Positions 34,162 through 42,549 of a stretch of DNA of 64,000 nt are shown piece by piece. The DNA comes from Methanoperedens sp049303315 (GTDB taxonomy: Archaea; Halobacteriota; Methanosarcinia; Methanosarcinales; Methanoperedenaceae). The translations under genes and the position numbers were made by a program. Every line of letters starts with the position of its first letter. Positions within the stretch are counted from its first letter, which is position 1. The stretch covers positions 1 to 64,000 of the forward strand of contig JBAQMZ010000015.1 of the NCBI GenBank assembly GCA_049303315.1, given 5' to 3'. Below the pieces are notes generated by a model. The model made no database searches and was not told where the DNA came from. It worked only from the letters and a program-made list of their open reading frames with translations.

Positions 34162-34282
34162 CAGTTGAGTCTGTTAAATGCATGGAGGCTCTTAAAACTA
34201 ATCTTGAAAATCTGGCTAACTAAGAATAAAATTAGCTGAGATGAGCTATTGGCTCAATTTTGATTGGGCTCTTTAGCCAATC

Positions 34283-34408
34283 TTAATTATTTATCAAGCG
34301 TTTTTCCTTGTAGCTGCAGGATACGCCATATTCGCATGCGCGGCTCTCTTCCCATGTCTGGTTGATGATGCGCGTTACGCATTTGATGTCTGAATGTTTG
34401 CATTTCAT
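34283..34408 (-). CDS. Cysteine-containing miniprotein
   Basis: 41 residues, starting MKCKHSDIKCVTRIINQTWE, with C3, H5, C10, C25 and C31, likely metal ligands. AAGGT lies 7 bases upstream of the ATG. It has no known homologue that I recognise. Too short for automatic detection, but the ribosome site and Cys/His pattern support it. Confidence 0.5.
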   Translation of the reverse strand: MKCKHSDIKCVTRIINQTWEESRACEYGVSCSYKEKRLINN

Positions 34409-34443
34409 GATATTACCTTAACCGAAACAACCTCATTGCGGCT

Positions 34444-34479
34444 CTCACACTAAGTCGTTCACAATTGTATTAGTGTGGG
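34444..34479. terminator. Inverted repeat between the miniprotein and the VapC remnant
   Basis: CACACTAA (34446-34453) and TTAGTGTG (34470-34477) match over 8 bases, 10 with one wobble, around a 16-base loop. A terminator for the vapBC remnant on the minus strand, or a regulatory dyad for the miniprotein. Confidence 0.35.
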
Positions 34480-34528
34480 TGTGAGAAATGTGTGATTAAA
34501 CGTGATAAATTGGGCTTGTTTTTTCCAG

Positions 34529-34727
34529 TCAAAATCTCCACGTTCTCTTTAAACCCGGGATGTTATCAAAATCCGTATCCTCTGAAAACACAGTCTCTGC
34601 GCCTGCAATAAAAGCTGTTGCCGCGTGTATGGCATCTCTCGGAAGAAGCTGGTATTCCCTGATAAGTTCAAGAGCTTTCCATATCACACCATCGTTAACA
34701 TCGATAAACCTCAGGTCTGATTCAAAC
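34529..34727 (-). pseudogene. C-terminal fragment of a VapC-type PIN toxin
   Basis: The minus strand encodes a PIN-domain C-terminus (YQLLPRDAIHAATAFIAGAE, then VFSEDTDFDNIPGLKRTWRF and a stop). The D in LPRDAIHA and the SEDTDFD acidic residues are the third and fourth PIN positions. An in-frame TAG lies immediately upstream and the N-terminal half with the first aspartate is missing, so this is a truncated, inactive toxin gene. The deletion ends close to the stop of the VapB-like frame. Confidence 0.72.
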
Positions 34728-34735
34728 TATATAAT

Positions 34736-34864
34736 TCAATTTATCCTTTCTTCCAGTTCCTCTTCATACGCTTCATGAGGAGGGGACTTGAGTTTACCCA
34801 TTCCTTTTGCGCTTTCCCTGAAGATGGCGACTGCGTCCTGTGGAGATGGCACTTTAATTTTCAT
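34736..34864 (-). CDS. VapB-like antitoxin left without a complete toxin
   Basis: 42 residues, MKIKVPSPQDAVAIFRESAK and an acidic C-terminus (HEAYEEELEERIN). It lies just upstream of the VapC fragment in the normal antitoxin-toxin order. Short, charged C-termini are typical toxin-wrapping segments. It overlaps the end of the next PIN gene by 11 bases. It may be a surviving antitoxin or itself a remnant. Confidence 0.5.
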   Translation of the reverse strand: MKIKVPSPQDAVAIFRESAKGMGKLKSPPHEAYEEELEERIN

Positions 34865-35354
34865 ATTCTACAAAAATTTCATTCGTTTCAACTATAACTG
34901 TATTATCTTTTACTTCGATATCTTTGATTATTTGCATCATCTCTGTTTCATTGACTATCCTTTTCTTTGCAACCAGTCTAAGTATGTCTTTTAAATCCAG
35001 AACTGCTATATCTTCTTGTTCGCAGAACTTTACTGCTACTCTATCATTTGTCAAAAAAACTCCAGTCCTGTTTCTGGCAATCGTTATCCCTTCAGCCTCG
35101 CCACTATGGATTTTTGGATTTTTTACAGTTTTTTCAAAATCATCGAGCTCTTGCTGGCTCATTGTTGCCAGTTCAATTTTGCTATTGAATATCTTCCTGG
35201 GGAATGTAAACCCCATCTTCCCTGCTTCAAGCAATTCTACATACACCGCATTTGGAATTACTAATCTGCTGTGCTTAAACAAATCAACTAAAATATCTAT
35301 TCTATCTATTTTTGCGAGGGTGCTGACTATATCACAGTCCAATACTATATCCAA
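34854..35354 (-). CDS. PIN-domain toxin-like protein (DUF3368-like)
   Basis: 166 residues. PIN motifs: MDIVLDCDIVSTLAKI (first Asp), AVYVELLEAG (Glu), HSGEAEGITIARN (second acidic group) and LTNDRVAVKFC (last Asp). Start is a TTG at 35354, three bases after the stop of the UPF0175 antitoxin gene; GGTG lies upstream. PIN toxins of this type cut RNA. Confidence 0.78.
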   Translation of the reverse strand: MDIVLDCDIVSTLAKIDRIDILVDLFKHSRLVIPNAVYVELLEAGKMGFTFPRKIFNSKIELATMSQQELDDFEKTVKNPKIHSGEAEGITIARNRTGVFLTNDRVAVKFCEQEDIAVLDLKDILRLVAKKRIVNETEMMQIIKDIEVKDNTVIVETNEIFVEYEN

Positions 35355-35356
35355 AG

Positions 35357-35656
35357 TTAAACACCGGTAAACCGCTTCAATCTCGCATCGCTTTCTTTTT
35401 TTGTAGAAGATATTTTAATTACAATACCCCTGCTGCGGAGTATCTCCTTAAATTCTTCCAGATTGCATCCGGCGGCTCTTGCTGCATTCCAGAGGCTGAT
35501 TTCACCATTTTTGTATCTTTCGACCGCTATCTCTGTCTTTAATTCTGGTCTGATCTCAAAAAGAGCGCGAAGGGCATCGGAAAGCAGGCTCTTCTCGTCT
35601 GAATAGAAACCGAGCTTGATTAGGGTTCCTTTTAGGGATTTAAGTTCGGTGGACAT
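35357..35656 (-). CDS. UPF0175-type antitoxin
   Basis: 99 residues. KLGFYSDEKSLLSDALRALF followed by KTEIAVERYKNGEISLWNAA and a helix-turn-helix-like ARAAGCNLEEFKEILRSRGI is the UPF0175 pattern, in which a small DNA-binding unit pairs with a PIN toxin. It precedes the PIN gene by 2 bases in an operon. Probably represses its own promoter. Confidence 0.82.
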   Translation of the reverse strand: MSTELKSLKGTLIKLGFYSDEKSLLSDALRALFEIRPELKTEIAVERYKNGEISLWNAARAAGCNLEEFKEILRSRGIVIKISSTKKESDARLKRFTGV

Positions 35657-36016
35657 AAAGGATAGTTGTTAGTCTAATGTTATATAAGTTATTGACTTAG
35701 CCAGATACGATTGTTAGTTGTACTCTGTCTCTCACAATTATTTAAATATGTCATTGAAGTTTATGATTATTTCACTAAATATGTCATACGGTGAGGTAAA
35801 GTGGAATTGATGAACTGTTGGAGCAATTAATCCTTGGGACGTGGTTTTTGCTGTTTATACAAGTAATTGAAAAGTTAGCTGTGTGAGAGATGGGCTAAAT
35901 TAAGTTTTCAATGTCGCATAATTGGCAATTTGTTGACCGAAATTCTTATACACCATGAAGGTAATTCATTGAATTAGAGTTGAAATTAAATTTAAATAAG
36001 GTTGATTTAGAGTTCA
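35657..36016. other. AT-rich divergent promoter region
   Basis: 360 bases between the UPF0175/PIN operon and the RHH/nuclease pair. It contains TTATATAA near 35681 (toward the antitoxin) and two copies of AAATATGTCAT at 35744-35754 and 35777-35787, a direct repeat of 33-base period. No gene seen. Confidence 0.5.
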
Positions 36017-36205
36017 ATGGCACAGAAAAATCAAATAAGTATAAGGCTCGATGAAGTACATCTGGATTTAATTGATTCTCTGCAACCTTTTTATGGCAAT
36101 AGCCGTCCAGAAGTGATAAGAAATCTTGTTATACGGTGGATAGAACAAAATATTGGAAGTGCAAATCTGGAAAAATTGAAAGAAATTGGCGCTATTAAGA
36201 AATGA
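36017..36205 (+). CDS. Ribbon-helix-helix-like small protein
   Basis: 62 residues. QISIRLDEVHLDLIDSLQPF gives the DNA-binding ribbon and first helix, YGNSRPEVIRNLVIRWIEQN the GxSR-type turn and second helix. RHH proteins of this size are repressors, often antitoxins. It ends 7 bases before the nuclease fusion gene, with GAGGT of that gene just after its stop, so the two form an operon and it may control the nuclease. Confidence 0.78.
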   Translation: MAQKNQISIRLDEVHLDLIDSLQPFYGNSRPEVIRNLVIRWIEQNIGSANLEKLKEIGAIKK

Positions 36206-36212
36206 GGTCTCA

Positions 36213-37649
36213 ATGTATATACCTGAATGGGAGATAGAAAATGCAATTGTTTGGAATCCTACTCTCGTCGAGATTTCTGGTAGACTTGAAAAACTTTCAT
36301 TTATTGAAAACCAAAAATATTTGAAAAATACGGGAAGATATATTGATATACTTTTTAAAAGCGATGACAAATTAGTTATTGTGGAAGTTAAGTGTATTTA
36401 TATTGATGAACCTGCAATCATATTTGATCAGGTCTTAGAATATAAAAAAGAATTATCAGCAGAACTTGGGGTACCAAAGGAAAATATCGTTTGTAGCCTA
36501 GTTTCACCCATGGGCTTTTCTGACGAAGTGCTCAATCTCTGTAATAATCTGGGGATTTTTACTAAAAAACTTGATGAAAATGAGATTATTTGTTCCACAC
36601 CAAAAAATAAACGAAAAGTTAAACCTGATATTCCTATTGATCATATTAAAAGTGATTTGAAAATAAATATTGATGAATTTAAGAAAATTTTGAAAAAACG
36701 TAATTCAAATTTTTCAAACTTCAAATTAACCAATGAGCCTTCTAAGAATGATGAGATTGAAAGTATAAAAAAGTTTAAAAATCGTGGTATACATGACGAA
36801 TTAGCCAAAACGAGGATAGGTGAAATCTTTATAGAGATAAGTAAAAATGCACCAATTCGAGCTCATGAAGTTAATACAAATAGTAATGGAAGGTTAGTAG
36901 ATAATTATGATAAGTGGTTTTGGCTGTTTTATAGCGTGATGGATAGGAGAAGTAATGCTGCTAATTTTGTTAAAGCCAAGGAAGCACTGGAAAAGAAAGA
37001 TATATTCAATCCATATAAAATTATAAAATTAATAAAAGAAAAAGATGAAAAAACTGCAATAAACAGAATTGCATCGATTTTGGAAAACTCAAGATTCCCA
37101 CTCATGCGGGATAGTACAATGGGAGACTTAGCCTTTCCAAGAAGCATTGTCGAAGCTGCCAGATTCATCAGTAAATATGATTACGATTTTGAAAAACTTT
37201 ACGTGCATCATATCGACAATTCAAATGGAAATCCAGATGTTGCTTATAAAACTCTACGAAAAGAATTGGAGGAGAGTATATATGGAGTAGGTCCAAGAAT
37301 TTCCAGCCAATTTATTAGAGGTATGGTTCTGAAAGGTTCATGGAATCTACCGCTAACAGACGATAAACTTTTGGAAAAATGCAAATTCAATATCAGGTTT
37401 GCAAGCAAAATGCGTCTTGGACTGATAGAGGATGAAAGTACCTATTATTCAGATTTAGGCAGATTTGCAGATGAATATCTAGGTGGGAACCGTGCGATAA
37501 TTAGCCATGCTCTATGGTACATTCGAAAACGATATTGTGACAAAAAAATCATGTGCGATGAATGCAGGCTTGCAGGGTATTGCGGATATTTTATGAAAAC
37601 AGTACAAAATAAACCTGATAAGGAAGATTTATCTTGGTTTATATCGTGA
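36213..37649 (+). CDS. NucS/RecB-like nuclease fused to a HhH-GPD-like domain with 4Fe-4S motif
   Basis: 478 residues. Residues 20-120 form a PD-(D/E)XK nuclease resembling the catalytic half of NucS (RYIDILF, D45; VIVEVKC, E58 and K60; then FDQVLEYKKEL). After a polar linker, residues 195-460 resemble endonuclease III/AlkA: helix-hairpin-helix YGVGP (357-361), an Asp at 383-384 in the glycosylase position, and C442, C448, C451, C457 (CX5CX2CX5C, Nth has CX6CX2CX5C). The Nth catalytic lysine position reads R362. I know of no described protein with this fusion. AT-rich, following an RHH gene. Confidence 0.75.
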   Translation: MYIPEWEIENAIVWNPTLVEISGRLEKLSFIENQKYLKNTGRYIDILFKSDDKLVIVEVKCIYIDEPAIIFDQVLEYKKELSAELGVPKENIVCSLVSPMGFSDEVLNLCNNLGIFTKKLDENEIICSTPKNKRKVKPDIPIDHIKSDLKINIDEFKKILKKRNSNFSNFKLTNEPSKNDEIESIKKFKNRGIHDELAKTRIGEIFIEISKNAPIRAHEVNTNSNGRLVDNYDKWFWLFYSVMDRRSNAANFVKAKEALEKKDIFNPYKIIKLIKEKDEKTAINRIASILENSRFPLMRDSTMGDLAFPRSIVEAARFISKYDYDFEKLYVHHIDNSNGNPDVAYKTLRKELEESIYGVGPRISSQFIRGMVLKGSWNLPLTDDKLLEKCKFNIRFASKMRLGLIEDESTYYSDLGRFADEYLGGNRAIISHALWYIRKRYCDKKIMCDECRLAGYCGYFMKTVQNKPDKEDLSWFIS

Positions 37650-37685
37650 TACTCTTGGATAAAAGCAACAGGAGATAACTAAAGA

Positions 37686-37901
37686 ATGGATATTGGATGG
37701 GGCGCAATTATAATAGGTTCAATTCTCATATTGGTGGGATATACATCTTTATTCTTTGAGTTAAAAACCAGCACCAAAAGCGATACAAACTTGACCCTTA
37801 CTGCAATAAAGTCAGCTTATACTTTGGTTATTGGTGGATTGATTATAATCATTCTTGGATTGCTGCACTTGATGGGCATAATACCTTGGTACAAGATTTA
37901 A
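37686..37901 (+). CDS. Small membrane protein overlapping the SPASM enzyme gene
   Basis: 71 residues with two membrane helices (6-26 and 44-66). Its end overlaps the convergent radical SAM gene by 53 bases. Function unknown; membrane miniproteins near nucleases are common in defence islands but no link is shown. Confidence 0.6.
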   Translation: MDIGWGAIIIGSILILVGYTSLFFELKTSTKSDTNLTLTAIKSAYTLVIGGLIIIILGLLHLMGIIPWYKI

Positions 37902-38943
37902 GTTCGCAATAATTTGAAAGTAGCTCTGAAGAGCTTCTCAGGCACAAAGGATCGTTACCTCTGGAAAAGTCGCCCCATTTTAAAATACGCTGTGCAGTAC
38001 AACCACCTTGGCATTTAGGTAATAGAGGGCAATTTCTACAACCAGTTATATTTTCGAACTTAAATGTTCTAAATTTTTGTAAAATCTCTGAGTTAAACCA
38101 AATGTCTATCAACGAGTTGTCTTTTATACTTCCGACCACATAATCTATGTTCTGCTTGAAGGCGGGACAAGGCACGACATCTCCATTAGGTCTGATTAAA
38201 CATAGAGATTTTCCAGCTATGCAATCAGAACTTTCAGAATCACTGATAAAACAATTGAAAGGGTGACCTATTCGAATTCTCGAGTGTAGTTTTATTTTAT
38301 TTAAAGCATAAAATAGTTCTTCATATTCCTGATGAGATAGTTCAAGTTTTTCACGATTCATGAGTCCTCTACCTTGAGGCACGAATCTAAGAATCGCAAA
38401 TTCAGAAACCCCTAAAGTATTACTAATTTCAATGGCCTGTCCTATCTCTCTGAAATTTAGCTTGGTGGGTACAAAATGAATACCTGCCCAAAGTCCAGCC
38501 GCTATTGCTGTTGAAATACTTTCCATTGCCTTTTTATAACTGCCATTCAAGCCAGTAACTAATTCATGTGTTGTTGAATTAGATCCTTCGGTATTGAATA
38601 TTATTTTATCTAAGCCGGACTTCTTCAAGCAAGTTGCTAACTTATTGTTCATAGAAAAAAATTCATCACGTTGAGAAACTAAACCCGATGTATATAATCG
38701 AACTTCAAGATCCTTTATTTTGGCATATCTGATAATTCCTAATATATCAGGGTGTTCCAACGGTTCACCGCCGGATATTTCTAAAATTTTACCCCCTAAA
38801 TAGATGAAATCATCTATTATTGATTTTATTTCATAAAATTCCAATCGTTGCTGGAGAGTATCTTCATTTGAACAATGAATACATTGCATAGGGCAGAAAC
38901 TTATGATTTCCAAGCAAAGTTCTTTTAGAGTGTTATGTGCCAT
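37849..38943 (-). CDS. Radical SAM-SPASM enzyme of the dCTP-deaminase-like operon
   Basis: 364 residues. CX3CX2C at C17, C21, C24 (FCPMQCIHC), EISGGEPLEHPD as the SAM-binding GGE motif, then a SPASM region with cysteines in SLCLIRPNGDVVPCPAFK, GCRNCPLLPKCQGGC and further C-terminal cysteines for auxiliary clusters. SPASM enzymes mostly modify peptides, but no precursor is seen here. It is not a viperin: those lack SPASM. Gap of 14 bases to the upstream gene; GAGGAG upstream of the ATG. Confidence 0.85.
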   Translation of the reverse strand: MAHNTLKELCLEIISFCPMQCIHCSNEDTLQQRLEFYEIKSIIDDFIYLGGKILEISGGEPLEHPDILGIIRYAKIKDLEVRLYTSGLVSQRDEFFSMNNKLATCLKKSGLDKIIFNTEGSNSTTHELVTGLNGSYKKAMESISTAIAAGLWAGIHFVPTKLNFREIGQAIEISNTLGVSEFAILRFVPQGRGLMNREKLELSHQEYEELFYALNKIKLHSRIRIGHPFNCFISDSESSDCIAGKSLCLIRPNGDVVPCPAFKQNIDYVVGSIKDNSLIDIWFNSEILQKFRTFKFENITGCRNCPLLPKCQGGCTAQRILKWGDFSRGNDPLCLRSSSELLSNYCELKSCTKVLCPSSAAIQE

Positions 38944-38957
38944 TTAAGTTCATCTCC

Positions 38958-39794
38958 TCATATCACTTTAGCAATTCTAGCTACTACTACTGCAATTCCA
39001 ATCGCCATCAATATTCTAAGCTGCATCTCTAAGCTATCTATTCTTGCTTTCAAGCGGACTGGAGAAACGCTGTGTCCAATTAATCCAGAAATAACATCAC
39101 CCGTGATATTTTCATATCCTTCCCCATATCCTTTCAACACCGGATCTTTTAATTTATCGTACATTATCATAAAAACAGGTTCTTTGTGTTTTAGTACCAC
39201 TTTTCCTGGTCCTGCATTATATACTGAAAATAATAATTTGCCAAAATATCCCGGATCCACATGGAATCCAGAAATATTAATTAATCCTGATTTTTTATAT
39301 TTATTTCTTAAATTTATAAACCCAACTAAATCATCTGGTACATACATATACTCATAAGTTATCAAAATAGCGAAATCTCCGGGTTCTATAACAACATAAC
39401 CCCCTGTCTCTTCCAATCGTTTTGGATGCTTTTCTCTACTGACAAAATATTCATCACCAAGTCTTAAATCAATATTTGCTGGGCGAGTTCTCCCAAAATC
39501 TAAAGAATCGAATAAGATGGGCAATTTATCATTTTCTGATTTTTTTCTTTTATCATCCATTAAAATTTTCGAAGAATCTTCCGCTATTCTTCGCAATTCT
39601 TTTTTATCGATTTTAATAATTTCAGTGAATTTCCGCCGTCCCTCATTGTCCAAATTGAGGACTACCTCCGCTAACTCCAAAGTATTAATTTCAGATTTAC
39701 TTGGAGAGAACTGGTCTTTTATTTCTTTAAGGTCATCTTCTTCAAGTCCTTCGAATATTCTTTGTAATATATTTATTGATGATAGAAATGTCAT
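38958..39794 (-). CDS. dCTP deaminase/dUTPase-like protein with membrane anchor
   Basis: 278 residues. A helical N-terminal domain (1-95) precedes a trimeric dUTPase/Dcd fold (NIDLRLGDEYFV at 107-118, FINLRNKYKKSGL, HVDPGYFGKLLFSVYN at 178-192), a short coil and a C-terminal helix (ILMAIGIAVVVARIAKV). D180 is kept, but the glutamate that Dcd uses for deamination is S190 here, so deaminase activity is doubtful. Start 39794 has AAGGGA upstream. Dcd-type proteins are known in phage defence, which makes an antiviral role worth testing. Confidence 0.75.
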   Translation of the reverse strand: MTFLSSINILQRIFEGLEEDDLKEIKDQFSPSKSEINTLELAEVVLNLDNEGRRKFTEIIKIDKKELRRIAEDSSKILMDDKRKKSENDKLPILFDSLDFGRTRPANIDLRLGDEYFVSREKHPKRLEETGGYVVIEPGDFAILITYEYMYVPDDLVGFINLRNKYKKSGLINISGFHVDPGYFGKLLFSVYNAGPGKVVLKHKEPVFMIMYDKLKDPVLKGYGEGYENITGDVISGLIGHSVSPVRLKARIDSLEMQLRILMAIGIAVVVARIAKVI

Positions 39795-39934
39795 GGTGTC
39801 CCTTTTTTCCCAAGTACGCAAATAGTTTTTGATTTGATTTTCTTTATATTTAACGCATATTTCCTTAACACTCTATCCCTCTAAAGCAAAACATTTACCT
39901 AACATATCAGCCATAATTAATTTAATTTATAAAG

Positions 39935-40579
39935 TCATAAATTTATGCTCGGTAATTCGAGGTATTCATAGTAAAAAATTTGTCCTACTTTAGATATTGA
40001 CCATTCCAAATATACATTTTTTTTAAATTTTATCACTGATTTCAGCAAAGAACCACGTTCAATATCTGTCAAAATTTGAACTTCTCTTTCATTATACATA
40101 TACGAGCGACTTTTTAACCATTTATTTTCATCTAAATAATAGCTCCAACTCTCGAAATTACTCGTCTCGCCTTGGAGTAAAGGAGGAGCGTCACCGGGTA
40201 CAGTTTCGAGGATAATCCTCCCATTATCTTTCATGGTTACGCCTGAACATTTTGCATCTACTGTATGTTGAAGGATAATCTTCTCCATTGGTTTATATTG
40301 CTCATGTTTCTGTAAAACTCTTTTTAATATTTCTTCCTCTTCTACAACGTGAAGCCCTCCATGTTTTCCCATTTTGTCAAGAGGTCCGGGTAATGAAACT
40401 CTAATAGTCACACCAATCCTGTCATTTTCAATGTTTGGCACATTTAATGACCTTATTTTCTCAAGGACATATTTCTCTATATCCTCTGGATTATCTTTGT
40501 TGATAGAGATAACCTCATAAGGAGGATATGGGAACCCCATCTCTTTTATCCTCTCCAAACCCCAGATTTTCATATACAT
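39935..40579 (-). CDS. PEP-synthase-like ATP-grasp fragment protein (unclear)
   Basis: 214 residues. The stretch IILQHTVDAKCSGVTMKDNG, then ILETVPGD, resembles the ATP-grasp part of PEP synthase/PPDK-type enzymes (VQ.MV....SGV.FT..). Earlier VTIRVSLPGPLDKMGKHGGL may match their R...S....G loop. It is far shorter than the full domain (about 350 residues), so it is either a minimal relative or a remnant. AT-rich. It lies 140 bases upstream of the dCTP-deaminase-like gene on the same strand. Confidence 0.5.
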   Translation of the reverse strand: MYMKIWGLERIKEMGFPYPPYEVISINKDNPEDIEKYVLEKIRSLNVPNIENDRIGVTIRVSLPGPLDKMGKHGGLHVVEEEEILKRVLQKHEQYKPMEKIILQHTVDAKCSGVTMKDNGRIILETVPGDAPPLLQGETSNFESWSYYLDENKWLKSRSYMYNEREVQILTDIERGSLLKSVIKFKKNVYLEWSISKVGQIFYYEYLELPSINL

Positions 40580-40628
40580 TTCAAATCTCTTTTACCAAGT
40601 TAGTTATGATTCTCTTTTTTACTTCAAT

Positions 40629-41873
40629 TTATGTTGCGGTACTAAAACTCAATCTCCCCGCCACTTCCTCCACCGTCACCAGCTCCTGCACCCCAGTCTT
40701 CATATCCTTGAGCGCCACTTTCCCTGCATCAAGTTCGTTCTTCCCCACAATTACCACATGACTTGCGCCAATCGTATTGGCATAGGAAATCTGGTCTTTG
40801 AACTTTCGCCCCATCACGTCCACATATGTCGATACATGCTCTCTCAGCTTCTTTGCTATAACGATTGCCTCTTTTCGCGTGTCATCAAAAGATACGACCA
40901 CGATTCGCTTTATTTCTGCGGGTTTTGCCTCGCATATCTCCATTATCCTGTCAAACCCGATGGCATACCCGGTTGAGGGCGTATCCTCGCCCCCAAAGAG
41001 CGCCGCGAGGCGATAAGAGCCGCCGCCGCATACCTGGTTCTGCGCGCCCAAACCCTCGCAGTATATCTCAAAAACCATGCCCGTATAATAATCAAGACCT
41101 CTTGCGATTCCAAGGTCAACCTGGTATTCCAGCCCGTAAACATCCAGCAGGTCAAGAAGCGCCTCGAACTGCGACATCGCATCAATTTCCCCCACGAGTT
41201 CCCGGGCTTCATGCACAGCATTTTCGCCCCGAAGTCCTATCAGGCGGAATAGTTTCCCCCGCATCTCATCAGGCGCCTGGAGCTCATCAAGGAACTCCTC
41301 AAGCCCCTTGTCATCCTTCTTATCAACGAGGCGCATTATCTTGCTCTGGTGCTCAGGCTGTATGTCCTTCAGCAAGGCCCGCACAATCCCCAGATGCCCC
41401 ACATGCAGGTCCCCCTTCACGCCTGCGCTGTTTAGCATTTCCACTGCAAGCGCTATAACCTCTGCATCCGATTCGGGGCGGGCGCTTCCTATTATCTCCA
41501 CGCCGAACTGGAAAAACTCGCGGAACCGCCCTTTCTGCGGGCGCTCGTACCTGAAGCAACTGTCAAAATAAAAGAATTTCAGGGGCTTTGGCGACCTCTG
41601 GAGCGCCTCCACATACATCCTCACCACGGGCGCGGTGAGTTCGGGGCGCAGCGCAATCTCGCGGTCTCCTTTATCCTTGAAATTATATATCTCGCCAAGG
41701 ATTCCTTCGCCCGACTTTAAAGTGAATAGCTCGATATGTTCAAAAGTCGGGGTCTTGATTTCACCGTATCCCCATCGTGTTGCAGCCTCACGCAGCTTAT
41801 TCTCAACATACCTTCGTTTTGCCATCTCGTCCGGTAAAAAATCGCGTGTGCCGCGGGGTCTCTGGAGTTCCAT
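40629..41873 (-). CDS. hisS: Histidyl-tRNA synthetase
   Basis: 414 residues. Motif 1 near the N-terminus (QRPRGTRDFLPDEM), motif 2 (FRYERPQKGRFREFFQFGVE), LGIARGLDYYTGMVFE and GGRYD-equivalent CGGGSYRLAALFGG, and the anticodon-binding C-terminal domain. Start at 41873: GGAAGG lies 6 bases before, and MELQRPRGTRDF is the usual N-terminus. Confidence 0.95.
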   Translation of the reverse strand: MELQRPRGTRDFLPDEMAKRRYVENKLREAATRWGYGEIKTPTFEHIELFTLKSGEGILGEIYNFKDKGDREIALRPELTAPVVRMYVEALQRSPKPLKFFYFDSCFRYERPQKGRFREFFQFGVEIIGSARPESDAEVIALAVEMLNSAGVKGDLHVGHLGIVRALLKDIQPEHQSKIMRLVDKKDDKGLEEFLDELQAPDEMRGKLFRLIGLRGENAVHEARELVGEIDAMSQFEALLDLLDVYGLEYQVDLGIARGLDYYTGMVFEIYCEGLGAQNQVCGGGSYRLAALFGGEDTPSTGYAIGFDRIMEICEAKPAEIKRIVVVSFDDTRKEAIVIAKKLREHVSTYVDVMGRKFKDQISYANTIGASHVVIVGKNELDAGKVALKDMKTGVQELVTVEEVAGRLSFSTAT

Positions 41874-41973
41874 AAATATCCTTCCGCCACGATTATGGCT
41901 TTGTCCTTTATAAACTGTATGATTATTGGTTCGGGGCAAGCCTTATTACTTCTTCCGATATTATCTGCCTGCT

Positions 41974-42549
41974 ATGAGCCTGAGAGAAAAAATAAAATCT
42001 TTCAATGAAAGTGAGAATTTCTGGATAGCTCTATTACGGGATCTTCTCTTCGTTGTTTCGGTTGTAGCGATTTTTGCTTCAGTTTCCCACATTGCTCTGG
42101 GACTCTGGGCGCCCATGGTGGCTGTGGAAAGCGGCAGCATGATTCCCCACATCCAGATCGGAGATATTATTTTTGTTGAGAGTATCGACCGCCATGAGAT
42201 AATCACATACGAAACAGGACAGAAAACTGGATATACATCCTTTGATGAACCCGGCGACGTGATCTTATACCGGCCTCTTGGCAGGGAAGGCGTCACGCCC
42301 ATCATCCACCGTGCTATGTATTACGTTGAGAGGGGAGAACCCATGTGGGAAGGCGGCCCACCTGCGCCTCATGCCGGCTATATCACAAAAGGGGACAACA
42401 CGAAGACAAACCCTGCTTATGACCAGCAGGGCAGTATAAGTTATCTCCAGCCCGTAAAAAAGGAGTGGGTCATTGGAGCTGCGCGATTTTACAGGGTTCC
42501 TGTTCTTGGTTATGTGTCTCTTATTCCCAGGAAGATATTAGGCATATAG
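41974..42549 (+). CDS. Signal peptidase I, archaeal S26B type
   Basis: 191 residues. A membrane helix (about 20-45) is followed by the ESGSMIPHI box with the catalytic serine, IIHRAMYY with histidine in place of the bacterial lysine, and KGDNTKTNPAYD with the conserved aspartates. It cleaves Sec signal peptides at the outer face. The start at 41974 gives MSLREKIKSFNES. Its last 12 bases overlap the end of orc1/cdc6 on the other strand. Confidence 0.92.
   Translation: MSLREKIKSFNESENFWIALLRDLLFVVSVVAIFASVSHIALGLWAPMVAVESGSMIPHIQIGDIIFVESIDRHEIITYETGQKTGYTSFDEPGDVILYRPLGREGVTPIIHRAMYYVERGEPMWEGGPPAPHAGYITKGDNTKTNPAYDQQGSISYLQPVKKEWVIGAARFYRVPVLGYVSLIPRKILGI

Noticed and set aside
37849..38943. 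Prokaryotic viperin
   Set aside because: The protein has a cysteine-rich SPASM extension and lacks the viperin-type C-terminal pattern; its core motif is common to all radical SAM enzymes.
30674..40579. Whole region as a single integrated element
   Set aside because: Core genes hisF and the CNNM gene interrupt it with normal composition, and I found no integrase or flanking att-like repeats, so several separate insertions are likelier.
40865..41458. 197-codon plus-strand frame opposite hisS
   Set aside because: A high-GC shadow frame with proline/arginine-rich translation; hisS motifs are intact on the other strand.
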